Shown here: positions 11,229 through 23,158 of the stretch, piece after piece
How the letters are laid out: every line of letters starts with the position of its first letter
How positions within the stretch are numbered: the first letter of the stretch is position 1
Assembly: GCA_037042185.1 (NCBI GenBank)
Contig: JAXQJY010000031.1
Location: forward strand, 434,001 to 498,000
From: Sordariomycetes sp. S80-01Y
Taxonomy: Eukaryota; Ascomycota; Sordariomycetes
Direction: 5' to 3'
DNA: 64,000 nucleotides
The notes under the pieces: generated by a model
Databases searched by the model: none
Seen by the model: only the letters and a program-made list of their open reading frames with translations
What the model was told of the DNA's origin: nothing
Translations under genes and position numbers: made by a program

Positions 11229-12673
11229 ATGTCTAGCGACAAGGGCGGCCACGGCTCATCGACCGGGACTGCCAGTGCAGATGGGTTCGGAGACCTGCCA
11301 CCCGATAACGGTCTTTACCTCCGGCTCGCGCCGTTCAGACTCGAGCATCTAGAGGACTACGAGCCCGGAGGCCATCATCCCGTGAGATTGGGAGACTCTT
11401 TGGGCGAGAATAAAAGGTATACCGTTGTTCACAAGCTGGGCCACGGCGGGTTCGCCAACGTCTGGCTATGCCGCGACGTTCACGCTCAAAAATCAACGCA
11501 CTACGTCGCACTCAAGATTCTCATGGCAGAGGTATCCGTTGCGGATTGTTCTGAGCTTCGTCTGATGGAGCTAAAAGCATGGCGCGACGCTGAGACCTCG
11601 AGCAGCCAGGTGACTGAATACATCTGTCTGCCCCTGGACAAATTCGACATTGAGGGCCCCAACGGGATGCACTACTGTTTCGTGTACCCTGTTCTAGGCC
11701 CTAAGGCATCTCTCGGCTTGTATCGTGGCTCCGAGAACCCCGATACTGAGCTTCGAAGGTTGTGTCGAAAGGTCGTCGAGGCGATGGCCTTTCTTCATGA
11801 GCATGAGATATGCCACGGTGGTACGTTCTTCCAGTTTTGGGAATCACGTTTGCTAACTGTAACTTAGACTTAACACCCTCAAATATTCTTCATCATGTAT
11901 TAGGCCTTGACGGCCTATCTGAAGACACGGTGCTCTCAATTCTAGGCAAACCGAACCTAAACACAATTTGCGATGCTGAATCTGGCGCAGAGAAGCACAG
12001 CAACCCCTCAGCCCCAGAGTACCTCGTGTATCCTGTTGACTGGCGTCGTGTCGTCGATCACAGCATTATCAGTAGTGAGCCTTGCATTATCGACTTTGGC
12101 GAGTCATATATGGCAACAAACCCACCAGAAAAGCTTGGGATCCCCGGGCCTTACCGCTCGCCAGAGCTCATCCTTGAGTCCAAAACTGGGTATGGCTCTG
12201 ATCTCTGGGCGCTAGGTTGCACGTTATTCGAGATCCGTACCGGGAGAAAGCTTTTCAATCTTTTTGACAATGAGGACGACGATTACCTTGAAGCCATGGT
12301 GGAGATTTTGGGGGTCATGCCCGAGCCATGGTGGTCTACTACCTGGGTCGAACGACGAAAGCTTTTCAAGGACCAGCCGGACGCTTCTGGCAGGGCTGTG
12401 AGCTTGGCAGGTGAAGTACAGTACACCCCCGTCGAAGGTGTCATAAGTACAGTGCATCCTTCAGTGGCGGAGGGCGCCCGTTCACTGTTAGACAAATTGG
12501 CGCCGGGGGTGTGGTACCTCTCTGATGAAGCATCAGAAAGTGAGAGCCATCGGGAAATACCAATGCAGGAAAGAGAGTTGTTTGCAGATCTACTTGGGAA
12601 GCTGATGGCATACACGCCAGGAGCGCGTATTAGTGCGAAGGATGCACTGCGACATCCGTGGTTCAGTTTATGA
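11229..12673 (+). CDS. SRPK-like serine/threonine protein kinase
   Basis: Protein kinase of 465 residues from exons 11229-11820 and 11868-12673. The intron (donor GTACGT, acceptor TAACTTAG) interrupts the catalytic-loop codon, giving CHG-DLTPSNIL after splicing, with catalytic Asp198. Other landmarks: glycine loop KLGHGGFANVWL near residue 70, VALK lysine in strand 3, IIDFGES (Asp273), YRSPEL in place of APE, DLWALGCTLFE, and the C-lobe end LMAYTPGARISAKDALRHPW. The order and the GxxYRSPE segment resemble fungal SRPK-type kinases. The spacer between HGD and DFG is long, about 75 residues, as in SRPKs. The start was chosen at MSSDKGG, before a low-complexity N-terminus; upstream in-frame codons at 10962 give unlikely protein. 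Substrates cannot be inferred. Confidence 0.85.
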
Positions 12674-13640
12674 TTGACGAGTATTAGGGGGATGAGGGCT
12701 GTAAGAAACCTACTGAGGGGCTTGAGGCCATGGTAGGAGCATCATTTCATTCAAGAGACACAATAAGAGTTACTTCAATCGATGAGACTGCGACTTGCTG
12801 ACCCTAACTCGCCCTCAATCGTGAATAAAGACACGATATCCTAAATGACATGGAAAGCAATCCTGATCCTGACTATTCCAGTAAGAGACCAAATTTTGAC
12901 CTTCACTACAGCCATGGTTCACTCCAGGGCTCCCCAAGACGGCATGAAAGCTTTGCTGGGTTTACCAGTGATTGTCTCGCCACCAGTGAAGCTGTTGACA
13001 CCATTAGCACCTCAATCCCATGTCAACATCGCGCGATGATTACTCCGAGGGCAACGTGGCGGCGGACACCAAGCAGCTCGAAATCGCCAACAAAGATAAC
13101 TTTCTTAGTGCTCAAACGCTCTCTCTTAATATCTAGATGATAACGGAGGACCTGCTTCTATTAAGATAGAGGAGGCCCCGGACTCTTGGATAGTGGTGAT
13201 GTTATCGCAGGCGGGTGACCTTGATCATCATACCACATACATGCCGGTTCTGGTCATCACCGCGATAAAGGCCGATTAGCCACGACGACCTCCCAACCAA
13301 CGCCTACGGGCGAAGGTTTCGGGGTGCGGATTGATTTTCAGAGCCGGACGGACGGCGGTCTTGCCCAAAGCCCGCGAGTGAACACCTTAGTCACTGCTCA
13401 TGTGCATACGTGCGGAGTAGAGTGCCCCATATAATCGTTCCCACCAGGTTGTGGGGAGAGGGTTATTGGCAGAGTTGTGAGGAGGACCCGGACCAACGTC
13501 TCCCCTAGGCTCGGAGACATTTGTCGAGCAAAGGTGGCCGATATTGAGTATAAATAAGACCTTGGGTCCTTTGTTCATTTCTCTCCATATTCCATACTTA
13601 TTTACGTATACCATATCTTGTATTCTGTGATCTAGACAAA
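12674..13640. other. Intergenic with possible gene remnant
   Basis: About 970 bp. Around 12840-13140 two plus-strand frames read protein-like text (SNPDPDYSSKRPNFDLHYSH, then in another frame DDYSEGNVAADTKQLEIANK). They could be an eroded or spliced fragment, but no full gene can be built. The rest is the promoter of the NmrA-like gene. Confidence 0.35.
13549..13556 (+). promoter_or_regulatory. TATA box for the NmrA-like gene
   Basis: TATAAATA lies 85 bp before the ATG at 13641, with a pyrimidine-rich stretch between. Spacing suits a start of transcription near 13580-13590. Inferred from sequence only. Confidence 0.5.
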
Positions 13641-14841
13641 ATGGGTAAAGTTGCGGTCGTTGGAGGCTCTGGCAGTAAGGGACCCACCCCTGATGTTTGC
13701 TGAAACTTGGGGCGCGAACTTGAATACCTAAGCTAAATTGCTCAGATGTTGCTCGTGAAGTCATCGATGCCATTCTTCAGAAGGGAAATCATGAGGTGAT
13801 GGTCTGTAGCCGAAAGGTAAGGCCGAGCAGCAGATGAATTTACTGAGAAATGCGGGACATGCTAAGCCTTCATCAGCCTGAACCTCCGGCCAATCTACCA
13901 CCAACAGTGCAGTGGGCCACGGTGGACTACACGAATCACTCTTTTCTTGTCTCGACGTTCCGTGGTGTCGATACAATCCTTTCATTCGTAGTGGCTGCGG
14001 ATCAGGACACAAGCTTCCAGCTCGAGAAGCAAATCATCGACGCCGCGATCGAAGCTGGTGTGCAGCGTCTTGCTCCTTCTCAATGGGCTGCGTGAGTTGA
14101 ACTTCCAGTCTGTAAAGAGTCGGTCAGTCGACTAATGGCTAACGTGATTGGCAAACAGTCGATCCAAAAGCGGCATCGCTCATTACTCGTTCAAGGATAA
14201 GGTAGCAGACTACCTAGCAGAGGTCAACTCCGAGAAGAGGGTATGTCTCATTTTTATTCCTCAGCCTTGTTTACTTAATTGACCGTGCACAGGTTCTTCA
14301 GTACACCCTTTTCCAACCTGGCTTCTTCACGGACTACCTCGCGTTCCCGCACCGTACCTCAACTCACTTCCACAACATGGAAATGATGTTTGACTTCAAC
14401 AAACGACGCGCTGTGATTCTTTCCGGGTACGAGAATCAACCTATCACGCTTACAACCGTTGCCGACACGGCCTTGGTGGTAGCTGCGGCCTTGGATTACT
14501 CGGAGCCTTGGCCGGAGGTAGGCGGGATTTGCGGAACGCAGACTACGCCGGCGCAGATCATCGCGCTAGGTGAAAGACTAAGGGGCCCTTTCGATGTCAC
14601 TTGTTTGGACGAAGGAGATGTGCGTGACGGACGGCTCGAAACTTCTTGGTTTCCTTTTGTGGACCATCCAAGTCTCCCGGTTGAGATGCGGGAGCCTGCC
14701 TCGAAGATGGTCCTACGAGAGTATCTCCTAAGCACTGCAAGTGGTGGATGGTGTGTGTCGGACGAGTGGAATAAACTTCTCGGAATCAAGTTGACGAGCA
14801 TGGATGACTTCCTGACCGGGGTTTGGTCGGGTAAGGAATAG
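13641..14841 (+). CDS. NmrA-like / isoflavone-reductase-type NAD(P)-binding protein
   Basis: Atypical SDR of the NmrA/isoflavone reductase-like family, 316 residues, five exons: 13641-13674, 13746-13816, 13877-14091, 14159-14240, 14293-14841. All junctions are GT-AG and keep frame. The N-terminal Rossmann motif VAVVGGSGNVAREV is assembled across intron 1 (G-S-G-N). Further landmarks: VMVCSRK after strand 2, VDTILSFVVAADQ, AGVQRLAPSQWAA, then the substrate-side segment YTLFQPGFFTDYLAFP. The C-terminal half covers the variable substrate-binding domain. In the family such proteins reduce small phenolic substrates or act as NADP sensors; the sequence does not decide which. A TATA box sits at 13549. 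No partner genes are apparent. Confidence 0.85.
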
Positions 14842-15838
14842 GAGCACCGTCAGGTTCAGGCGCTCGATGCATGTCTCCGCCAAGCTTTCCGTGCGAGCTT
14901 TGAGAAAAATCAGCAGTATTAAATATGAAACAGCATCGGATGTGAGATCGTCTCTCTGACTGTAGCGTGTGGTCTGCAACTTGCTTCTGGGTCACGCACG
15001 TGACCTGATACTTTTATGATATAAACACTTGGAATATAAAAAAGTATTCTATGATTGATAGAACCAAATAATTCCATCCTTAGAGTACTCTACTCAATTG
15101 AGAAAGACAAAAGGGAAATACAACTGTTTCCAGAATAAATTGTTTCCTGCCTCAGATCAGTAAACGTCTCAGAGCCACGTCAGCTAGATTCATAGCTCGA
15201 ATCACCTCATAAGATGGCCCTTTCATTTCACTTTGGTCAAATGCTAAACAAAAGGCGTGATTCATGCCATGAAAGAAATAGGTAGAAGAGTGTTTCGAAG
15301 GAGAAAATTCGAACCCTCTATGTCCGCTAAGCTGAATACTATACTGGCGAAAGATGCCTCACGAGGTAAGATAGTAGAGATCTGAGACCAATCCATGCTA
15401 TCTATGAATTACCGTGATAATCCCTGTCTCTCTTAGGCCAGAGGCGACGTTAAACATCCATTTCCGTGCGGAGTGTCTCCGATCGAAGGGAGAAGCCAAG
15501 GCGCGACATATGTCGTTAGCCGTACATGAACCATTTCAGCCATGGACGAAAAGAAAAATGCTCGAAAGCCCTAGGTCTTTCTGCTTCCAATGATAGAAAA
15601 CAAAAGTTGAAGGAAGTTACAATCATTACGTATGGGTTTGGCATTTGTAATGTTGACAGCTTGCTTTGGAGGGGCCAGCGGCAGCGCTCACAAAGGAGCG
15701 TCAGTGCAATCCCATGCGATTATTGGTGAAGATGCGACAATGCTCAAGTTCTTCGGTCTCATCAAGCTCACTTATGCGTTCTGTAGCATACTGGTCGGTC
15801 TGCATCCACAGCTTTGGCTCCAGGCTAAGCTGTTGCAG
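14842..15838. other. Intergenic, AT-rich start, no gene seen
   Basis: About 1 kb. 15000-15170 is AT-rich. The plus-strand frames at 15526-15928 overlap the zinc-finger gene antisense and have no motif. Confidence 0.45.
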
Positions 15839-16542
15839 TTAGGTTCGAACGTTGCTGCAGCGACTCCGCACTTCCCGCCGTACTCCACTGAGGTACTCTC
15901 GCTGGTCCGACAAGGGCCTTTGGTGTAGCTGAACAGGGGTTTCCCCGGGTTGCATCAGCTGGTCCAAGTCTCGCACCTGGTTGATGGAGGAATCCGCCGA
16001 CAGCTCATGCCGTTGCTTATACACCGTCCACGGTTGTAGAGAATTGTCGAGGTGGGGGAACGTCCTCTGATGTCGCATCAACGAATCGGGTCTCAAAAAC
16101 GGACGACTGTGCCTTTCACAGTTCGGCTCGGGACAATAGCATTTAGGACAGGTATCTGAGTTGTGTCCTGTGAGTTCATGTCTCAAGAGAGTCTCTTGCG
16201 GTGAACTCCGCACGGCAAAGCTCGCATTGGAACGACCGAGTGGTGCTGAGTCTGTTGTGAACAGCTATTAGCACTTGGGTATTTAAAGGCGCGGAGACAC
16301 ACTCGCGGGGCCACCGCGGCGTGTGGTAGAGGCGCTAGGCTCGCACCCGTCTGGTGGCTAGCAGCGTGCCCAGTGCCTTGAGATCTGGCATCTGGTGTAT
16401 GAGTGTCGACCGCAAATAAATCTGGGTACCCGTTCCGCGGATTCTGTGGCTCAAAGTTGTCGTTGGGGGACGCAGTAGACCCGGGTTGATCGAGTGACGA
16501 GGACTCTACAGCCACCACATTAGATGGAGGCTGGACGAGCAT
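15839..16542 (-). pseudogene. C2H2 zinc-finger gene with a frameshift
   Basis: Minus-strand gene whose Ser/Pro/Ala-rich N-terminal frame (16542 to about 16300) can splice, by a GT donor near 16300 and a CTAAT...CAACAG acceptor near 16251, to a frame reading SFQCELCRAEFTARDSL. The next residues needed for a canonical finger, LLRHELTGH, lie one base out of frame, so finger 1 (C-x2-C-x12-H-x4-H) is interrupted near 16195-16205. A second finger follows intact: CPEPNCERHSRPFLRPDSLM with RHQRTFPH. It then runs to a stop at 15839. Either the gene is a recent pseudogene or the sequence has an error at that point. Presumed DNA-binding protein; targets unknown. Confidence 0.45.
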
Positions 16543-19500
16543 TGGATAGGTATGTCCAGACTAACCTGCTATAGAGCCCATTCTGCGCCCTTGAACAAGG
16601 CCAGCATTTCCTCCAGCATGGCCCTGCTCCGATAAACCCAACCTGGGCATAGGAAACCCGACCCAGTGTCAAACGCAGAGGATCGTATCTCAATTGCATG
16701 CATATTACGATCGTACAGCGAGTGTGGAGTCACACGCACGTGGAGGAAGCTCGGGGAAGCGCCTCACAGACGCACAAGGTGGAGGGGCATGTACAACGCG
16801 AGCCAGCGACGGGGACCTGGCGCATGCGAGCAACAGGATGGCGCAATTTGGCCGGTTGGGGAGTGAGTGAGCGGGTGAGAGCTGCCCGAACAACAAGCGC
16901 CTTGGACACCATGGTATTCTGGATACTGGTGATCAAGGTCGTGTTCACGGGAAGAGGTGATCCCGAGTATATGTCGAGGACCGAAGGAGCTGCAAAAGCC
17001 GAGTGGCGACGTACACTGGGAAGAGAAGTGCCTTCTTTTCAGGGGTGTTGCAAAGGCTCTGTCGTCACTTGATCCACACAGGTCAGAGTGAGCAAAGATG
17101 GATTTCGCGGATTTGGCGGTCAGTCGCGAAGGCCGGGTTCCGTAATCAGCCACGCCAGAGGGGGTAAGCGTCTGCAGGCAGGGGGAGCGCCGGGTTTGAA
17201 ACCCGTGTGCGGAGCGAGCACCCCTCCGAATTACTTACCAACCGGCACGCAAGACGGAGTTGGCACACGGGCATCTGGGTAACCGAAGGAAAATTCGAGT
17301 CTGCCTGGGGAACAAAGTAGTGGGGACATAGATTCGAATCAAACATCTCTGCGTCCACTTGTGGCTGGGTGTGTGCACGCACGGGAGATCGCTGGTTAGC
17401 TCAGTAGTCGGGAACGCAAGGAGCGACAACCACGTCAACCCAGGCGCGGCAGGCGGACGCTCTGGATCTGCTCGAATAGATTGTTGCAGGGACTCGGGTT
17501 GCGGCTCCAATCCTTGCAGGTATGAGACGAGCAACTCATCACAGTCAACGCGTTGAGAGCCACCCACCGCGTTGAGAGCCAGCACCTTGACTTGTTTCCT
17601 CCCGCGCCCACTGACGCCTTGGCTCTTGTTGAACCAGCATAATCCGGACTCGACGCTGGTTCGACGTCCCAAGCGTGCAACGAGCCGCTAGCAACCGCCT
17701 GGGGGGGGGGGGGGGGGGGGGGGTTGGGTTGGCCTGGATGTAATGATCGCCCAAAGGGGGGGAAGGGGTGGCGGTGGTATGGGGCCCCTCCTTCATCACC
17801 TCACCCGCCCGCGGTGTTCTGGCTCGTACTGGATTTCGGTAGGTGAGGCGGCAGGCAGGGACGCAATTCAGGTAGCTAGCTCCAAACAGAGCGGCCTCAA
17901 AACCACGTAACGGCAAATTGTCTGGATCCTGCGACAGCTTGCACAGAAAGATTCAAGCCGGTGTTGAGCGTGGTTCACGGGAAGTGGAGAGGTAGCTTTC
18001 AGCTCGAGCTTGACCGACAGATATACTGGCAGGGACCCTTGTCCAGTCGGCTATCAATTGCTAGGAAGAAGATTTGCTGTTCCTGTAAGCACAGCCAAGG
18101 TTTTGTCTGGGGCGCGTTCACCATCGTCCTGCGTCGGGCAACTCAGGTTTCCCGCACTGTGAAACGGACGGTCCCCCATGTGGGCTACTCCAGACACCCC
18201 GGCACCGCACAAAGTATGGCAGCATCCAAAGCACTCAGGCACTTGCTCAGTGCCATCGAGGCGTTGTGCTGGCCCCTGTCGTCCCGCAACCCTATTTCCA
18301 CGCCAAAAACATCAGTAATCGGGACCATCGTCGTGGTCGCTCAACATTTAGGCCTCACAATGACTTGCATCACCGACATATCAAAACCGGTGTGTCAAGT
18401 TAACAAATGAACGCAGATTGGTCTGTGAGTCAGGGCATGCGACGTTTCCCAGCCTTGCGGTAGACCGCTGCTCACACTGGAGCCAGCCACGCACCAGCTC
18501 TACGACGTCCATCTGCTGCTGCTGCCCACGCGGGACTGGTTCGCATCTCGGGCCGTTGACAGGTGAAGTCTGGTGTTTCGGCGCCTGCCACGACCGTCAA
18601 GCCTCGAGATCTCTGTCTGCCGCGGCGGGTGGCCTGCATTGCTGCAAGCACGTAGCATCAGCTCTATCCTCGATCCCTGCCAGACACCGCTGATCAAAGA
18701 TACTACGGTGCAGCATAAGTTAGTGTTGGAGGCGGAAGGCCGATTCATGATTGCGTGTCGTCTGCTTGGTGCGAGCAACGCCACAGAGGTCAGTGTGGGC
18801 CTGACACGAGGCTTGTCGACCACGCACGGGTCGTCCCCCACGCGATGTGGCATTCATGACCTCATGAGCGGTCGGCGACTCGAAACTTAGCCTGGCTCTG
18901 GTACTCAGCAACCTCGGAGAAAACGAGAGATCAAGTTGCATGCTAAGGCCCCGCATCACAGCCCCAACCATAGTATCAGGGCCGAACACCTGAGCTTAGA
19001 AACGCCTTGACTGCCTAGGTCCCGTGTGACGGGAAAGTCCTGTCTGCTACGTGCTTGCAGTCAAAATTAATGGATGTACGCTCAAGCAGCGGGGGTTGGC
19101 GAGAGGCGCGTACGAACTCAGGCACTGGCTTCCGCGGTTGTACGTGCTCAAGATGCCGAGAGATGCGATGTCAACAGATAGGCCTATTCTTTCCCAAAGG
19201 CTCAGCAACGGAGACAGATCATGTACGTGACCACTCGACACGCCATTTCTTGAGGAGAGCATAAGCGCAGCCTTCCCAACTGATATGCTGCTGCGGCCGG
19301 TCGCTCCACCGCGGATCTGACAGGCGTCCGCTTCCCGGCCTGCAGCTGTGACTGGTTGACGATTGACTCTTGCTGAAGCCCGCCAGCTTCGGGGTTCCCT
19401 CCGCGGCAGGGGCCATCGCGGGGCCGACGGATTCGCACAGGAGGCGGTAGACGGCGCGGTTTTGCAGGAGCCTCCCACTTGGGTGTCTTTTCAGAAGGGG

Positions 19501-20711
19501 CGGGCAAGGCTCTGCCTGCCCCCCGCCTTACCCTTGCTCCTTTGCTTGCCAATTTAGAGCCCCGTATGCCGGTACCTACCGATAATTCGTCTGGGAGATG
19601 CCTGCACTCACGTCTCTCAGCAGCCTGTCACAGTGCGATCTCGGACTTGTGCCACATCTCAGGTGGATAGCGAACTCTATCAGGACCCCAGCTGGACGGG
19701 CTTCGAGCCGCTGCCGCCTCTCACAGCGACGACAGCGGGAAGTTGGGGTTCAGCCTCGGAAATCAACTCCAAGGATCCAACCAACGCTTGATGAGACGCG
19801 GGACGGTACTTCATTCAAATCATGCGACAGCTTCAGATCATGTACACCCATCTGCGAGGTCTGCGGGTGATGTGCGACGTGCCAGACGAAATAGGCCACT
19901 GAGCATCGCTGCCAGACTCGACTGTCCTGTCTGCATTGCGGGGTTCCGTGTTGCATGACAGACAAAAAAGAAATCTGACAGCCGACGTCGGCTCAAACGC
20001 CCCTCCGTCCCTCCGGCCCCTTCCCTGCAGAGCTGCCCCAATGCAGATGTTTTCCCACATGGACGCCTTGTACCACCAACATATGATGACACTCGTCGGG
20101 TTTACCGTCATGGCCGGTCGTCGCCTTAGTTCCGGAGGACTTCGATACTGGACCAGATAAATTTGTTCTACATGCACCCCCCCTGCCCCACCAAGCCATG
20201 TCGATACGCCAGAGTAGCTTGGGGAGAAAAGGGCTACGTGAGCCGACGACATCCTCCCCGCCGGCGTGGATCCCAGCGGGCAAGTAACTAACACCCCTTC
20301 CCCCAGCGGCCTGTGCCATGTAGCTGGAGGAAAACAGCTTTCTGCGTCCAGGGCATCCTCCCGGCAGCCATGGATCCCTCCCGGGTCGAGGAGGACGGGA
20401 GCGCAAGAGTCGACGACTGTGGACGGGCCGGGAGTGCTCCCCAGCACCGCGTCTCCGGTCAGGCTCTCACCAGCAGAGCGCGGTGATTACACCACGCACC
20501 TTACAGTGCGCATGTGGAAGCACTCCGCCAGGTAGCACACGTCCCATAAAGTAGCCAGCTCAGCCCTCTCTCCCTCTCCTTTCCGTCCCTTCTATCCCCC
20601 CTCTTCGCACACAGACACCCTCCAGCAGTTGCAAGTCCCGTCATTGACGTGACAGCGTCGGCAGCTTCACCAAACACAAAGCACTTCCACCACTAACCCC
20701 CACCATCCAAG
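16543..20711. other. Long stretch without a convincing gene
   Basis: 4.2 kb, rather GC-rich, with many overlapping short frames on both strands (the longest 17961-18410 and 19833-20447) but no family motif, no splice-consistent chain and no repeat shared with the rest of the window. The last 150 bp before 20712 are pyrimidine-rich and look like a promoter and 5' UTR. Confidence 0.45.
17701..17723 (+). repeat. Poly-G homopolymer, 23 nt
   Basis: An uninterrupted run of 23 G (17701-17723) followed by TTGGGTTGG. It lies in the gene-free stretch. Its length may be inexact because homopolymers are error-prone in sequencing. Confidence 0.9.
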
Positions 20712-21328
20712 ATGGAATACCACTCCTCGGCTCGCACCGACCCCTCCACGGAGGCGCAGGCTGGTAGCTACACCTCGTAAGTTCGCTCGACAACAAGGTC
20801 AGGCACTAGCCCTGTCTGTGAAGAACGTCTGGCTGACAATTCTCCCCCAGCAACGTCCACACTCGCCGACGCCGCCGAGAGCTTCGCAACAACAGAGCTG
20901 AACGTCTCACCGTATGGTCCACCAGCGGTGCCAATGACCATCACGTCAACGACAGTCTTGCCTGTGGCCTTGCTCCAGGTGGCTTCACCACCAAAGACCA
21001 CTTGGTGGTAGCCTCTGAAGCCATAAGCCAGTTCGACCAGAGCTACTTCCAGGGCTATGATGCGAACGTCGACGCGGGCGTCAACTCCGCTGTTTGCCAA
21101 AGCATGTACCCTCTGTCCATGGAGCTCGACTACCTGGTTGTCGATCAGGAGGTCTACTCGAGCACCAGCCTGGCCCAAGGAGGTCCAGACCGTGACAAGG
21201 TCACCTCAGTCCATGGCACACCCCAGGGCTACAGTGCCGCCCAGGGCTCCACCGCAGGGTCCTACCACGGTCACAGGAGTGACTCTAACCAGGACCAAGA
21301 CCCGACCTCCTACCAGAAGGGATTCTAG
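20712..21328 (+). CDS. Hypothetical 180-residue protein, two exons
   Basis: Exons 20712-20776 and 20851-21328 join over a 74-bp intron (donor GTAAGT, branch GCTGAC, acceptor CCCCCAG). The ATG has a good context (CCAAGATGG) and follows a pyrimidine-rich leader and probable 5' UTR. The protein starts MEYHSSARTDPSTEAQAGSY, has a basic patch NVHTRRRRRELRNNRAERL, then an acidic and tyrosine-rich middle (SQFDQSYFQGYDANVDAG) and a Gly/Ser/Gln-rich tail ending in DPTSYQKGF. No signal peptide or TM segment. The RRRRRELRNNRAE patch recalls a basic-region or nuclear signal but is too short to call a family. A 136-codon frame on the opposite strand overlaps but lacks promoter context. Confidence 0.5.
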
Positions 21329-22162
21329 AAAGATCCAGTCTGGCGAGGGGCCTGGAGCAAGCTGCAGGGTAGAGTCCTTGGGCCACGCTGGTCCCCCCTG
21401 CAATTATCCACAAGGCACTGCTTGGTGGAGACTGCCGTGTCCCTCTATTGTTCCTTAAGGTTTATAGTATGTCGGTCGGCTCGGCTCGGCCCGCTCGCGT
21501 GCTGGGGCGCGTTTCGCCCGTTTGGGTGATTCGTTTCGGTCTCCTTCCGTTTCGTTTGTCTGAGCCAACATTTTTTCCCTTTCATCGACCGGAGCCTCAC
21601 GTAGGCCACCTGGGCTACTGTATACGTGGTGGATAGCTTGGGGATAGCGCTGCGATGCGATGGCTTCTTGGGGGTCGAGCCTTCGGATCACCTATATCAT
21701 GAGGCAGGCGTTCGGAGAAAACTTGCAATGATGTCAATTGGTTTCGGCTCGTCAAAAGTTTCGCTTTTTCCTGCTACGTCAGCAAAGCCTGCGTGGCTTA
21801 ACATCGTATATCGCACGCGCTCATGTTTACCAGTAACACTCACTGCGTTCCTCGTGATCCTCATCGCCCAACTAACCTTAAGCTGATTTTCTGCATCCGG
21901 CAAGATCCCATCTGAGTCTGTCCCATCGACAGATACCCCGATATCCCTGCATCGCTATGTTGCAAGATAGCTGTCGGATGAAAATGTACCAAACGCCCCA
22001 ACGGATCATGGTGCTTGGGTTGATTGGCAATAAAATCCGACATAATTGGCCCTGGGATGCATTCTTCCACAAGTAGGCACTTCTTTACCCTGTTGGCCTC
22101 ACTGTTATATTCACGGCTCTGGAAGTAGGGATCCCTTGACTTGTGGAAGCTGACTCGTATCC
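21329..22162. other. Intergenic, no gene seen
   Basis: About 830 bp downstream of the orphan gene. No frame with motifs; probably 3' UTR followed by the edge of repeat unit A. Confidence 0.45.
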
Positions 22163-23158
22163 TCATGATGATGGGCTGCAATTTGGTCGTTTCCCAAGGA
22201 GATTGTAGCTGAGGCGTCTATAAAGTTCCTCGTAGCTTGTCGAGTCGACTTGATGTAACCCATTGACATCACCAATCCTGATTGTAAAGACGGAGAGGTC
22301 CGCAGGGGGGACGAGTCTCAAAGGCCCGGGCGGGTAGATAACCGGCACACACTCCGTGACACGCCCAGTCTCCCGGCATGACATGGAGCCACTGACGGCC
22401 TGACCCCTCGACTTGCCGAAATGGGAGTAGATTTCAGACCGCGCATTGATCGACTTTACAGTGTTGCCGTAGCGCCGCTTACCCCTTCGGCCAGACTAGG
22501 TAGAGCGCGATAGAAGGCGTACATTGGAGATGCCAGACTGCTCTAGCAAGGCTCAGCTTTTCGAGTGGCGGATGTCAGCCTTCGGATCTACGAGCCATTA
22601 GATACGTAGGACCTGTCGATCTGTAGCCTAGCAATCCCAATCTGTGACTGAGATATCAAGCATACGGGATCCGAAGGGGTACGTCTCATTGATTCCTTCC
22701 GTTGGGCTCCCGATGAACTCATACGGTACATTGAGCACAGAGTGTTTTTTCCTGGGTTTAATTGCCGGATTTCGCCGTAAAGTTGTCTCCAATGAAGCCA
22801 GAGCTGATCCTGTATGGGCTTAAAAGGTATGGGCGAGATTGAGATAGGCGAGAGTAGGACGAAGTAAATGGTGACATCGTCAGCGAGTCGGTAGCAATTT
22901 CAATTTCCGTGTCCGTGTTTCCCTTGTGGTGGGATGGATACACGCCGTCTTCGATACGGTTGTCGCAAACCCAGTGATCTCGAGTTTCCCCAGAGTGAAC
23001 TTGCATAAGAACTGCTCTTCCCCATCACCAATGCAATGAATGCGTTTGATATCATGAAACACTCCAGCGAATCTCACAGGCATTGATACTGGAGACTTTC
23101 TCAGCATCTCACGAGGTCGACTGCGTTTTAGGCCATTTCGCAACTCGAATGTAGCCAC
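22163..23158 (-). pseudogene. Degenerate coding sequence, family A copy 1
   Basis: Minus-strand coding relic similar to 29680-31010. Shared landmarks in order on the minus strand: FHDI; GETR followed by VC; YFVLLSPISIS (copy 2: YFVSLSSVSIY); a D-I-S-V-T segment; and MSCRET near the 3' end. Relative to copy 2 this copy lacks about 75 bp after FHDI, which shifts the frame, so the 23158-22880 frame and the 23006-22758 frame are parts of one former gene. The family is unknown to me; no transposase, reverse transcriptase or capsid motif is visible. Confidence 0.45.

Noticed and set aside
17961-18410. 149-codon plus-strand frame in the gene-free stretch
   Set aside because: No domain, no codon pattern like the neighbours, no splice signals of note.
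20768-21178. 136-codon minus-strand frame over the orphan gene
   Set aside because: No start context or leader; probably the shadow of the plus-strand gene.
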